Positions 27,428 to 35,705 of a stretch of DNA of 64,000 bases are shown here, piece after piece. Source of the stretch: G942493375 sp942493375 (GTDB lineage: Bacteria; Armatimonadota; UBA5829); NCBI GenBank assembly GCA_942493375.1, contig OW818698.1, positions 1,240,001 through 1,304,000 of the forward strand. Direction: 5' to 3'. A program made the position numbers and the translations under genes. Below the pieces are notes generated by a model. The model ran no database searches. It saw only the letters and a program-made list of their open reading frames with translations, and was not told where the DNA came from. Every line of letters starts with the position of its first letter. The first letter of the stretch is position 1.

Positions 27428-27500
27428 CTTAAGAGGAACGAAGGTTCTGCTTTCCATTACATTGTAACAAAAAGCAGATCCTTCGTTCCTCAGGATGACA
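27428..27500. repeat. Palindromic repeat family 1, copy F (decayed left arm)
   Basis: The right arm ends CTTCGTTCCTCAGGATGACA (27481-27500). The left arm is degraded, with only AGGAACGAAGGTTCTGCTTT recognisable. Confidence 0.85.
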
Positions 27501-27512
27501 AGGACCGCGCAA

Positions 27513-27573
27513 TCCGTTCGTTCTGCGCTTGTCGAAGGGTGAGGACACCCTTCGACAAGCTCAGGGCGAACGG
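27513..27573. repeat. Palindromic repeat CCGTTCG...CGAACGG
   Basis: CCGTTCGTTCTGCGCTTGTC, then GAAGGGTG, pair with CACCCTTCGACAAGC and CGAACGG across a tiny loop. It lies adjacent to family 1 copy F. Confidence 0.85.
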
Positions 27574-27617
27574 AATCTTCCAAATAAACTGTATTGTTAC
27601 GCACAATAACAACCACT

Positions 27618-28154
27618 ATGAATAGAACAGTAATACCTATCAATACCGAACATGACATCCTGCCTGAGTGGCATGGGACTCCTATTTCTGATCTATTGGT
27701 CTACCACAACCTTAACCGGGAGCACAGGAGATATGATAGCGCAGAAATGGTAATCGTATGCTGCATGGACCCCCGCAAGGTATTGAGAATTCCCGACAAG
27801 TTCGCTTATATACTCCGGACAGGAGGGGGCAATCCCGGCAGGGTGCAGTTCGAAATATCTTTTGCAGTCGCTGTGGGAGGTGCCAGAGCAATAGCTATCA
27901 TAGCTCATGATGACTGTGGAATGGATGGTTTGGACGACCAAAGAGATAAATTCATCCATGGACTGGTAGGTGCAGGATGGAAACACGAGGATGCCCAGCT
28001 GCATTTCGACACTAACGCCCCGGATTTCGGCACCACAGACACAGTAGAATACATCTGCACTGCAACCCATCGAATGAAAGAGCTCTATCCAAACATAACA
28101 ATCGCCCCGCTTTTTTACTCAATAGAAGATGGTAGATTACACCAGATCCAATAA
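27618..28154 (+). CDS. Beta-carbonic-anhydrase-like protein
   Basis: 178-aa cytoplasmic protein. VIVCCMDPRKVL contains the C-x-D-x-R motif (Cys49, Asp51, Arg53), and IAIIAHDDCGM contains H-x2-C (His97, Cys100). Together these are the zinc ligands and Asp/Arg dyad of beta-carbonic anhydrases, which interconvert CO2 and bicarbonate. The region between (LRTGGGNPGR) resembles the family's R-N-A-G segment in a diverged form, so activity should not be assumed. It follows the PEPCK fusion, an enzyme releasing or consuming CO2, so a link in CO2/bicarbonate balance is plausible. ATG 27618 is used although its Shine-Dalgarno is poor. It converges with the ADP-ribosylglycohydrolase gene. Confidence 0.75.
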   Translation: MNRTVIPINTEHDILPEWHGTPISDLLVYHNLNREHRRYDSAEMVIVCCMDPRKVLRIPDKFAYILRTGGGNPGRVQFEISFAVAVGGARAIAIIAHDDCGMDGLDDQRDKFIHGLVGAGWKHEDAQLHFDTNAPDFGTTDTVEYICTATHRMKELYPNITIAPLFYSIEDGRLHQIQ

Positions 28155-28207
28155 ACCAGTAGGCCTGACGCTCCTTTAGGGCTAATCTGGACTACTTTTC
28201 GCTCTGT

Positions 28208-29302
28208 TCATTCCCATTTCCTGTTCGCTTGCTCTATCAGACCATATATCGTAGTATTATCCGAACCCAATATTTGCCCGGGGAGATTCTCAAGCCACCT
28301 CGTTGGAATAGAGCTCTTGCCGTGGATTGCTCCGCTCAGGGTGGCTACCAGGGATGCTATGGTGTCGTTGTCGAAGGTGGCGTTGACTGCGCTGGTTACG
28401 GCTGTTTCGAAATCATCGAGGTGTTTGCATAGAATGTAGAGCATGCAGGGGATTGTTTCGAGCAGGTATGCGCCGGAACCCCATCGGGTGCAGGCGGTTT
28501 CGATGCTCAAGTTTTCATTCAGAGCCTGGGTTAGCTGTTGGCGGGTGAAGTCTGATAGCGTACCGGAGTATCTGTCGGTTCCTGAGCGGCTTTTTATTAC
28601 GGTATCACCCTCTAATTCAGAAACAGTGTTGCAGAACCTGTCCACCAGCCATTTCGGGTCATTCTCCCAGGTTCCAGCTAAAATACTCCACAGAATATCA
28701 ACATATGCTACGCAGCAGGCTGTGGATGTTGGATCGTTGTGGGTGATGACTGAGGCGGCTATTGTGTCCAGCCACAGGTCTGAAGATGGGTTATTCAGGT
28801 ATGGCAGGATTATCGGTGCGATCCTCATAATAGCGCCATTGCCGGCGGAATCTACCCCGGACTCATACCACTGGTTGCCTGAGCGGAACCTGTTGAGGGC
28901 TCTGCTTACGCTCAGACCAATTCCGTTTATACGACGGGTTGCGAAGATTTGGATCAGGGCTGCCGGATCCAGTTGGCTGTCATTCAGAAGATGCTCAAGT
29001 GTCCAAAACGCCATCTGAGTGTCATCCGATGCAAGTCCCAGAGGCTGACCATCCGAGAAAAGTCCCGGCAGGTAGTCCTTTATAATCCCATAATGCGATC
29101 TCCGAACCTCTGCAGTCATGGATTCGCTGGTATTCCCAAGCGCATCCCCAACAGCAAGCCCCAGAAGCATACCCTCCACTTTATCGGGATCAATAAGGTT
29201 GGCGTGACCGCGTGGATCGGATGTCAGCATTGGGGACATACGAAGCTTGATGGCACCGCTGTCTATTAGACCTAAAATATTGTGTTTGTCTTTGTATGGC
29301 AT
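28208..29302 (-). CDS. ADP-ribosylglycohydrolase family protein
   Basis: 364-aa protein of the DraG/ARH family, which removes ADP-ribose from protein, nucleic acid or small-molecule targets using two magnesium ions. Visible ligand motifs are GLAVGDALG, LASDDTQMAFWTLEHL, SAGNGAIMRIAP and FDNDTIASLVATLSGAIHG (the N-D-T triad). The start is placed at ATG 29302 (MPYKDKHNILGL). Upstream in-frame codons to 29386 run through a ten-base tandem repeat and would give a proline-rich artefact. The protein is cytoplasmic with no signal peptide. It has no adjacent ADP-ribosyltransferase, so its target is unknown. Confidence 0.85.
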   Translation of the reverse strand: MPYKDKHNILGLIDSGAIKLRMSPMLTSDPRGHANLIDPDKVEGMLLGLAVGDALGNTSESMTAEVRRSHYGIIKDYLPGLFSDGQPLGLASDDTQMAFWTLEHLLNDSQLDPAALIQIFATRRINGIGLSVSRALNRFRSGNQWYESGVDSAGNGAIMRIAPIILPYLNNPSSDLWLDTIAASVITHNDPTSTACCVAYVDILWSILAGTWENDPKWLVDRFCNTVSELEGDTVIKSRSGTDRYSGTLSDFTRQQLTQALNENLSIETACTRWGSGAYLLETIPCMLYILCKHLDDFETAVTSAVNATFDNDTIASLVATLSGAIHGKSSIPTRWLENLPGQILGSDNTTIYGLIEQANRKWE

Positions 29303-29318
29303 GGTTTGGACCTGGATA

Positions 29319-29352
29319 GGACATATGGGACCTATAGGACTTATAGGACATG
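29319..29352. repeat. Ten-base tandem repeat (ATAGGACxT)
   Basis: GGACATATGGGACCTATAGG then ACTTATAGGACATG: about three and a half units of a roughly ten-base repeat directly upstream of the ADP-ribosylglycohydrolase start. Confidence 0.8.
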
Positions 29353-29414
29353 ATACCAGGGTAGGTATTAGAAATCGGTCACCCAAAAACGTAAATTATA
29401 AAAAACATCAGATT

Positions 29415-29577
29415 TTAGTTCTTTCGGTAGTCAAACGAAGTGGAACTGCCGAAACCCAATGCCACCTATTCTTCATCCAATCCCATCTCCCTTCCCGAAG
29501 CCCGAAGTCCGAAGCCTCTCTACTTCTCCAAGTCTCCCCGTCTCCCCATCCCCAAGTTCTCATCACCGCGAAACATC
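29415..29577. repeat. Repeat-rich spacer with TTCGGTAGTC palindrome and C-rich tracts
   Basis: TTCTTTCGGTAGTC with GGAACTGCCGAA forms a short inverted repeat, also near 32195 and 35465. After it come CCCGAAGTCCGAAGCC-type and CTCCCCGTCTCCCCATCC-type tandem tracts, closely matching 32230-32365 on the other side of the next gene. Confidence 0.7.
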
Positions 29578-32139
29578 TTACTTTCCCAGTGCTTTGCTCA
29601 AGCTCAGAATTTTCTGGACCATCTCCACGCGGATTGCATCCAGGTCTCCCCCACCCGCGTCCAGTTCCTTGAGCCACTTTTCACCGTCCATAGCCAACTG
29701 ACGGGTCTTGGTCTTACTCTTCCCCTGTTCTATCAACTTCAGATAGGTCGACAGATAACGCACGTCGTTGTACGCCTCGCGCCAGCCTTCCCACTGGATT
29801 GTGGAGATTGGGCCGTCTACCGCTGGATAGGTCATCATATGGTCGCGAATCTCGAAGTTGGAGTCGAAATCATCCCACATACTCTTGCCGAAAGCCCATT
29901 GGTAGGCCCAGGTCGTGCAGCCGTCATAACCCCGCTGCCAAAGCTCCAGGCCGTAGCTCCTGCGGTATGTTTCCGGCTCCTCCCGACCACCCTGCGGGGT
30001 ACCATACACCCAGGCCTTGTTGCCCGCTTCGTGGATCATCCTCAGTTCATCCTCTGAAGTGCCTCTATGGATGATCGGTCGGCTCAAGGAGTCGCCGGCA
30101 AGCCTGAAGAACGTCTGCCCCACAGCAGCGCCAGTCATTCCGCCGGCTTCCTGAACGGCCTTGTAAGCATCACGCTCCGCAGCAAGCAAGTCACCACCCG
30201 CTTCATCAATACCGTAGATAAGAGGTGTGGGAAATCCGGTCTCCTTACAGAATGTCATCCACTGTTTGGTCTTGTCTGTGATCTCTTTGAGCAGTTCCTG
30301 CTTTCGCGCGGGGTCCTTTGTATAGGCATACTCACTGATTGGGATTCCCGGACGGATCTTTATAATCGGGCTTCCGGTAAGCCCTGCTTTCTTCCTTAAC
30401 TCCCATATCCGTCGGATGTGCGAGAAGTCCAGTTTGCCGTCCGGAGTGGTCAACATATCATCCTCGCAGGCCGGCAGGTCAACCCCGTGCGCTTTCAGGT
30501 CTTTCATCTCCGCCAGGTACTGCTCCGGACTTCTCATCAGACTGTCGTAATAGGGCTTGGTGTTTTCATTGTAGTTCTTGTAGTAGATAGGGTCATAGAG
30601 GAAATTCTCATAGAAGATGCCGTATTCCAGCATAGGAGGCTCCAACTGGAACGGCAGCACCGTCACGGTCAGCGGTAGAGCGATGCCCTTGGCCCCGGTC
30701 ATGGTCAGATTCAGGTTGCCTTTGTAGACACCTGCTGAGGTGTTTTTTGGTATGTGTACGGTCACCCAGAATTGCTGGAGTTCCCCTGCTGGGATCGTGA
30801 CAGGTTGCAGCGTCTTGGCGTCCCGCGGTCCATCAGGGTTCTTGAGCCTGTTGCGCTTGGTGACATCATCCACTATCACCAGCCCCGAGTCCTTTAGCAA
30901 CAGTTCCGGGGTGAACACCGGTTTCTCCGGGTCGCCGTTCTCGAGCATCTCCGCCGCCTGCCACCAGCACTTTACCGCGAACAGATCAGCCACGGGAGAC
31001 GGCCTGCCCTGGCGCGATTTCGGAGAAGTAAGCGAGGACGCTGTCACCTTCACATCCTTCAGTTCCTGTGCTGCGTAGACTGCAAAGCTGACGGGAGCGT
31101 ACTCATCCGCGCACGCGCTGACTTTAAGAGAGGTCCCTACCACTCCGGGTACGGGGAAACACTCAGGTGTAAGCCTCTCGTTTCGGATTGGAGGCACGTT
31201 GTATATGAGGTAAGGTCTGTCACCGGAGGTTTTCACCCATCCTGGCATGTTCCGCAGGGAGTCAGCGGCAAAGCCAACATATCGCAACTTCTTCCTGACA
31301 GATTGCAGGTCCCCACTGCCGGCCTTTGAGAGGTTCTCTATATCCGAAGCGGCTGACGCTATGTTCTTCGCGTAATATGCGGTAAGCTTGTTGTCTATCT
31401 CACGCAGCCACGGAGCAACCTTGCCTGACAAAGGTTGGGCAGGAATTGTATTTTCCTGCTTCTGCAACTGCAGGAACTGGCGGTGCAGATTGTGGACGCC
31501 ATTTCGGAACGACTCCTCCGATGCCTTCCTGGCTTCGTCCGCCTCGGTGGTTATCTGCTTCTCAATCCTCTGGGAGAGTTCGGGCATGGGTATCCCAACC
31601 ACCTCAAACTCGTCCAGATACAGTACCACGTTCTCGCCGGCCGGGCTGTTGATGTAGACTGCCACCCACTCCAGGTGGTCCGTATCAACGAACGACGGCT
31701 CGTTCTTCGATTCCCACTCCTGCCAACCGGAAGGGAGCTGCTTATACTCTCCTCCGCTGCCACACATACCGCTCGCGCCGCCGTAGAAGCCGAAGCCAAG
31801 CCTGGCGGAACCTTTCTCCACCAGAAGCGCGCCACGAACGGTCGGGCTACCTTTGAGAGGGATGTAGAAGTGGGTTCCTTTCCAGTAGGACGCTGTGCCG
31901 GTCCTGAATGAGATATCCAGTTTGAAGGATGACTTGCCCTTGTAAGCCTTCTCTTCGCTGATCCCGGCGAAGTTCACGACAAACTCCCCGTTGTCCCACC
32001 AGCGAACCATCCCCTCGTCCCCGGCCTCAAAGCCGTTGTGGTACAGGACCTGGCGGCTGCCAATGGAGTCCTGAGCAAAGGTTTGGCCAACCACCAAGAG
32101 CAATCCAAGAACTAACGCAGCGAATGCTAGTAGTCTCAT
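29578..32139 (-). CDS. Secreted DUF4091-like / GH123-type glycoside hydrolase
   Basis: 853-aa exported protein. The start is ATG 32139 with AAAGGAG upstream, followed by signal peptide LLAFAALVLGLLLVVGQTFA. Upstream in-frame codons run through repeats. Residues about 20-200 form a beta-sandwich/carbohydrate-binding region (YHNGFEAGDEG). The middle has an FnIII-like segment (QFWVTVHIPKNTSAGVYKG). The end is a DUF4091-type catalytic domain: YGIFYENFLYDP, GIDEAGGDLL with an E/D pair as in GH123, and YPAVDGPISTIQWEGWREAY. DUF4091 enzymes include GH123 N-acetylgalactosaminidases, so hexosamine-glycan cleavage is possible. The gene is visibly more GC-rich than its neighbours, perhaps acquired separately. 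Confidence 0.78.
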   Translation of the reverse strand: MRLLAFAALVLGLLLVVGQTFAQDSIGSRQVLYHNGFEAGDEGMVRWWDNGEFVVNFAGISEEKAYKGKSSFKLDISFRTGTASYWKGTHFYIPLKGSPTVRGALLVEKGSARLGFGFYGGASGMCGSGGEYKQLPSGWQEWESKNEPSFVDTDHLEWVAVYINSPAGENVVLYLDEFEVVGIPMPELSQRIEKQITTEADEARKASEESFRNGVHNLHRQFLQLQKQENTIPAQPLSGKVAPWLREIDNKLTAYYAKNIASAASDIENLSKAGSGDLQSVRKKLRYVGFAADSLRNMPGWVKTSGDRPYLIYNVPPIRNERLTPECFPVPGVVGTSLKVSACADEYAPVSFAVYAAQELKDVKVTASSLTSPKSRQGRPSPVADLFAVKCWWQAAEMLENGDPEKPVFTPELLLKDSGLVIVDDVTKRNRLKNPDGPRDAKTLQPVTIPAGELQQFWVTVHIPKNTSAGVYKGNLNLTMTGAKGIALPLTVTVLPFQLEPPMLEYGIFYENFLYDPIYYKNYNENTKPYYDSLMRSPEQYLAEMKDLKAHGVDLPACEDDMLTTPDGKLDFSHIRRIWELRKKAGLTGSPIIKIRPGIPISEYAYTKDPARKQELLKEITDKTKQWMTFCKETGFPTPLIYGIDEAGGDLLAAERDAYKAVQEAGGMTGAAVGQTFFRLAGDSLSRPIIHRGTSEDELRMIHEAGNKAWVYGTPQGGREEPETYRRSYGLELWQRGYDGCTTWAYQWAFGKSMWDDFDSNFEIRDHMMTYPAVDGPISTIQWEGWREAYNDVRYLSTYLKLIEQGKSKTKTRQLAMDGEKWLKELDAGGGDLDAIRVEMVQKILSLSKALGK

Positions 32140-32189
32140 GTATAATATCTCCTTTGAGTAAACACCCTGTCTGAACTGGTTTCCAGCTA

Positions 32190-32365
32190 TACTTCTTTCG
32201 GTAGTCGAACACAGTGGAACTCCCGAAACCCAAAGTCCTCTACTTCTCCCCATCTCCCAGTCTCCCAGTCTCCCCATCCCCAAGTCCTCCCCTTCTCCGT
32301 GACCTCCACGTCTCCGCGTGAAATCCCTTCCCGAAACCTGAAGCCTGAAGCCCGAAGTCTGAAGC
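32190..32365. repeat. Tandem-type C-rich repeats upstream of the DUF4091-like gene
   Basis: Contains TTCGGTAGTCGAACACAGTG, stretches of CTCCCAGTCTCCCAGTCTCC and CCTGAAGCCTGAAGCCCGAAG-type units (shown in part). It mirrors the spacer at 29415-29577, so the same repeat cluster flanks both ends of the gene. Confidence 0.7.
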
Positions 32366-33556
32366 CTATCCCTTCCGAATCCATTTAACCGCTTTCACAA
32401 TATTTACCACCGGTTTGAAATACCAGCCTTCGAACTCATTCGATACTTCTTCCAGATGCTTGCGGACTGGGAGGTGCTGGGGGCACTTGGTTTCGCATTT
32501 TCCACAGTTTTGGCATAGAGAGGCGTAGGAGGGGTTTCCGTCTATTCCGCAGGTGTAGGCTGCATACCATCTCTGTTGGGTGCGGTCATTGAAGATGTGT
32601 TTGTTGTTATATAAGCTGAAGCACATCGGGATATTTACGCCATGTGGGCAGGGCATACAGTAACCACAGCCGGTGCATCCGATTTTCTGAAGCCCGGAGA
32701 TATAAGCCTTAACGTCTGATATGCGCTGCAAAGCTTCCTGAGACATGGATTTTGGATATGCAGTGCTTGCTGTCCGGATGTTTTCTTCGATGTGTGCTTC
32801 TTCATTCATACCTGAAAGCACAGTCGTTACTTCCGGATGGTCCCAAATCCAGCGCAGGGCCCACTCTGCAGGAGTCCATTTCTCCTCGGCTTTATCCCAG
32901 ATGCTCTGCACTTCCTCAGGCATTTTCCCAACCAGAGTTCCACCCCGAAGCGGTTCCATTATTACAACTCCAAGGCCCTTTGAAGCAGCATATGACAGCC
33001 CTTCTTTCCCTGCCTGATAATACTCGTCCATATAGTTATACTGTATCTGACAGAAATCCCATGGGTAATCATCAACTATCGCCTTGAACTGCTCCAGGTC
33101 ACCATGGTATGAGAAACCAATACGCCTCAGTTGACCTTCCTGTTTTGCCCTGTCAATAAACCCCTCAATCCCCAATTCCTTCGCCCGCTGCCAACCAGCA
33201 AAAGTGTTGAGGGCATGCATTAAATAGTAATCAATATGATCAGTCTGCAGGCGTTTCAGAGAGGTGTTGAATATGTTTTCAATTCCTTTCAGTGAGTTAA
33301 CCAGAGGCATAGGCAGCTTCGTAGCCAGCAGGACCTTATCCCGATACCCACCAGCCAGTATATTGCCAAGCACTACCTCACTCTTAGGATAAGTATGTGC
33401 CGTGTCAAAGTAATTGACCCCCTGCTCGATAGCCGATATCACCTGCCGCGCAGTCCGCTCCTCATCAATCTTCTTATCCCTAACCGGAAACCGCATACAC
33501 CCATAACCAAGTATAGAAACCCGATCCCCAGTCTGTCCCATTTCTCGATATAACAA
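32366..33556 (-). CDS. Aldo-keto reductase with C-terminal 4Fe-4S ferredoxin domain
   Basis: 396-aa oxidoreductase. The N-terminal TIM barrel has aldo-keto reductase landmarks: LGYGCMRFPV, NYFDTAHTYPKSE (catalytic Asp and Tyr region), LATKLPMP (Lys) and YYLMHALN (His). The C-terminal part has CTGCGYCMPCPHGVNIP and, later, CQNCGKCETKCPQ, typical of 4Fe-4S binding. This fused type reduces carbonyl compounds such as sugar-derived ketones. The start is TTG 33556 with AGAGG seven bases upstream. An internal ATG (MGQTGDRV) is a less likely start because it would lose the first strand. It is divergent from the glycosidase-like gene at 33745. Confidence 0.9.
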   Translation of the reverse strand: MLYREMGQTGDRVSILGYGCMRFPVRDKKIDEERTARQVISAIEQGVNYFDTAHTYPKSEVVLGNILAGGYRDKVLLATKLPMPLVNSLKGIENIFNTSLKRLQTDHIDYYLMHALNTFAGWQRAKELGIEGFIDRAKQEGQLRRIGFSYHGDLEQFKAIVDDYPWDFCQIQYNYMDEYYQAGKEGLSYAASKGLGVVIMEPLRGGTLVGKMPEEVQSIWDKAEEKWTPAEWALRWIWDHPEVTTVLSGMNEEAHIEENIRTASTAYPKSMSQEALQRISDVKAYISGLQKIGCTGCGYCMPCPHGVNIPMCFSLYNNKHIFNDRTQQRWYAAYTCGIDGNPSYASLCQNCGKCETKCPQHLPVRKHLEEVSNEFEGWYFKPVVNIVKAVKWIRKG

Positions 33557-33575
33557 GATTTACCTCTTCCCTGGT

Positions 33576-33588
33576 AGTCTACTAGACT
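33576..33588. promoter_or_regulatory. Dyad AGTCTACTAGACT between divergent genes
   Basis: Six-base arms with a single central base, sitting in the 188-base spacer between the divergent aldo-keto reductase and glycosidase-like genes. It could be an operator, but this is weakly supported. (AATTATG)n repeats at about 33618-33650 fill part of the rest. Confidence 0.3.
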
Positions 33589-33744
33589 TATATTATTATA
33601 CTTGGCTTTGTGGGGGAAATTATGAATTATGAATTATGAATTATGAAAAGGGAAGGGTATACCACTCGCTAAGTATAAAGATAAGCTTATATTGCCAGGG
33701 AGCTATTATGTCTACATAAACTTTTCTGAAAGGATCATAATTCA

Positions 33745-35079
33745 ATGTCAGACATTAATAATACAAATGCAGATGCACCTATTAAAAAACGATTATTTTG
33801 GACTTGGGACCACACTACTGAGTGGGCGTTGAACCGGCCGGGGAGTCAGACTACGGGGACATCTAATTATTATGGCCGGACACCTGAGGATTTTGTTGAC
33901 GATTACAGCAATCTTTTAAGATGGTGCGGGCAGCATAATATCAACGCAGTCGTTGTCTGGGGACTGCTGAGGGATTCGCACGGTGGAGTTGAATCGGTTA
34001 AAAGGCTCTGTGATATTGCTAACGAAAACGATGTAAAGCTGCTGTGCGGCGTAGGGCTTAACTCATATAACGGAGTTTACTACGAAGGCGACTCGCCAGC
34101 CAGCCTTACGAAGCACCTGATTTCACACCCGGATTTATATGCTAAGGATGCCGATGGTAAGAAAATGGTTTTCGATTTTGGGCTGAATGGCTCAGCTATC
34201 ACCCATTTTGCATGCCCTTCCCGCAAAGAAAACCAGCAGTTTGCTGCTGAATCTCTAAAGTGGTTATTTGAGACTCTGCCAGGGCTTGGTGGAGTGCAAA
34301 TGGAGGCTGGTGATTGCGGAGTATGTATGTGTGAGCTCTGCAGAAAACGGCGTCAGTATTCACCTTATGCCCTGTCATGGGAGGATATGGCTCTTATGTA
34401 CCCGATAGCTGTAGATGCCATACGCTCAGTTTCCCCTGATGCATTTATAGTCTGTGAGACCTACTCGAATCCTGTAAAACGAGACGACTCAGAAAAGCCT
34501 TTGGGATTCGGAGAAGGAAGACCGATATGGTCGGATGAGTGCCTGGCCAAGTTCCCCGATGGGGTATATGTTCAATGGAGAGGTGATAATGTCGTAAAAC
34601 CCGTTGGAAAAATGAACTGGACCGATGCCGGAACAATAGAAGACAACCGCCACCACCACATTATGCGCACTCATCATTCAACATACTGGGAAGGAATAAG
34701 GGGGGAAGTAGCATTCGACTGGCTGGAAGAAATGGTACAGCAGAGTATGGCCCACGGTATGGACTGCACCTCTATTTTCGGTGAAGTCTCACCATTCAAC
34801 ACAGGAGCAGAACTAAACTACCTCGCACTGGCGAACTACGGCAGCGCCAACAATCCAACGGCCGATATGAATATATTCATGAGGGACGTTGCCGGGCCAT
34901 TGCTGGGTGGTGAGGATGCTGCACACGACTACCTGAAATACGCCAGGCTGAGAACAGACCGTAAAAAACTCCCAGATGCACTAAAGCATATCTACTCCTA
35001 CTGTGGAAAGCTACCATCAGAATCAGCAAGACGCTGGGCATGGCTTGCGTGTTTCCTGGAGTCTTCAATTTATCCGTGA
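33745..35079 (+). CDS. Cytoplasmic TIM-barrel glycosidase-like protein
   Basis: 444-aa protein without signal peptide. RLFWTWDHTTEWALNRPG opens the domain, NINAVVVWGLLRD and GVQMEAGDCGVCMCELCRKR are barrel strands, and WEGIRGEVAFDWLEEMVQQ lies near the end. The C-x-C-x2-C cluster following a barrel glutamate resembles that in DUF4838/alpha-glucuronidase-like and GH20-type proteins, including the DUF4838 protein encoded at 49992-51818 (CQCEKC). Such proteins act on sugar-acid or hexosamine linkages. The particular substrate cannot be stated. ATG 33745 is preceded by GAAAGGATC. It is divergent from the aldo-keto reductase gene and followed by a duplicated repeat region. Confidence 0.65.
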   Translation: MSDINNTNADAPIKKRLFWTWDHTTEWALNRPGSQTTGTSNYYGRTPEDFVDDYSNLLRWCGQHNINAVVVWGLLRDSHGGVESVKRLCDIANENDVKLLCGVGLNSYNGVYYEGDSPASLTKHLISHPDLYAKDADGKKMVFDFGLNGSAITHFACPSRKENQQFAAESLKWLFETLPGLGGVQMEAGDCGVCMCELCRKRRQYSPYALSWEDMALMYPIAVDAIRSVSPDAFIVCETYSNPVKRDDSEKPLGFGEGRPIWSDECLAKFPDGVYVQWRGDNVVKPVGKMNWTDAGTIEDNRHHHIMRTHHSTYWEGIRGEVAFDWLEEMVQQSMAHGMDCTSIFGEVSPFNTGAELNYLALANYGSANNPTADMNIFMRDVAGPLLGGEDAAHDYLKYARLRTDRKKLPDALKHIYSYCGKLPSESARRWAWLACFLESSIYP

Positions 35080-35167
35080 TTCATAGTTGCGGAGAGCGTA
35101 TCTGAAATTATGAATTATGAAAAGGGAAGGGAGAATGATCGGTCTACGATTAAGCCTCCTGGTTGAA

Positions 35168-35251
35168 TGCATCGGTATCAGAGCGGAGGGGGAGCATAAA
35201 CCATTATGTTACAGTCACATCCTGATCCCACAAAGCGCCGATGCCGATGCA
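35168..35251. repeat. Palindromic repeat family 3, copy 2
   Basis: TGCATCGGTATCAGAGCGGA through to CCGATGCCGATGCA. Confidence 0.85.
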
Positions 35252-35346
35252 CAAGGTAACTGCGAAGTGCGTATCTGAAATTATGAATTATGAATTATGA
35301 AAAGGGAAGGGAGAATGATCGGTCTACGATTAAGCCCCTGGTTGAA

Positions 35347-35430
35347 TGCATCGGTATCAGAGCGGAGGGGGAGCATAAACCATTATGCTACAGTCACATC
35401 CCGATCCCCCAAAGCGCCGATGCCGATGCA
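35347..35430. repeat. Palindromic repeat family 3, copy 3
   Basis: Second duplicated copy of the 35168-35251 element, with a few substitutions. Confidence 0.85.
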
Positions 35431-35654
35431 CAAGGTAACTGCGAAGAATAAAATCGTGTTAGTTGCATCGGTAGTCGAGTGAAACGGAACTGCCGATGTG
35501 GGAGTAACAGAGACCAATACCACTCACGAGTCTAACAATTCGGCTTCGGCTACAGGGTAACCGAAGCGGCAGTCCTAATTTTCTCGCATTTTCTCGAAAA
35601 ATGGTGGCAGTCCCAATTTTTTATATATTAAACAATTAGGCTGGACAACACTAC

Positions 35655-35671
35655 ATTGTATGTTCTACAAT
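35655..35671. promoter_or_regulatory. Dyad ATTGTA-N5-TACAAT upstream of the PARIS-like pair
   Basis: Perfect 6-bp arms, 35 bases before the ATPase start. It could be a regulator site controlling the defence-like genes. No matching regulator gene is adjacent. Confidence 0.35.
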
Positions 35672-35705
35672 ACATCAGTCAAATATCCACCGAGGGGATG
35701 TAACA

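Larger units (their letters stand above)
35096..35446. repeat. Tandem duplication of a 173-bp repeat-bearing unit
   Basis: Unit 1 (35096-35267) and unit 2 (35269-35446) both run from GCGTATCTGAAATTATG to GGTAACTGCGAAG and differ at few positions, mainly an extra AATTATG in unit 2. Each unit contains one family 3 palindrome (35168-35251 and 35347-35430). No gene is supported in the 35080-35705 gap. Confidence 0.92.
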
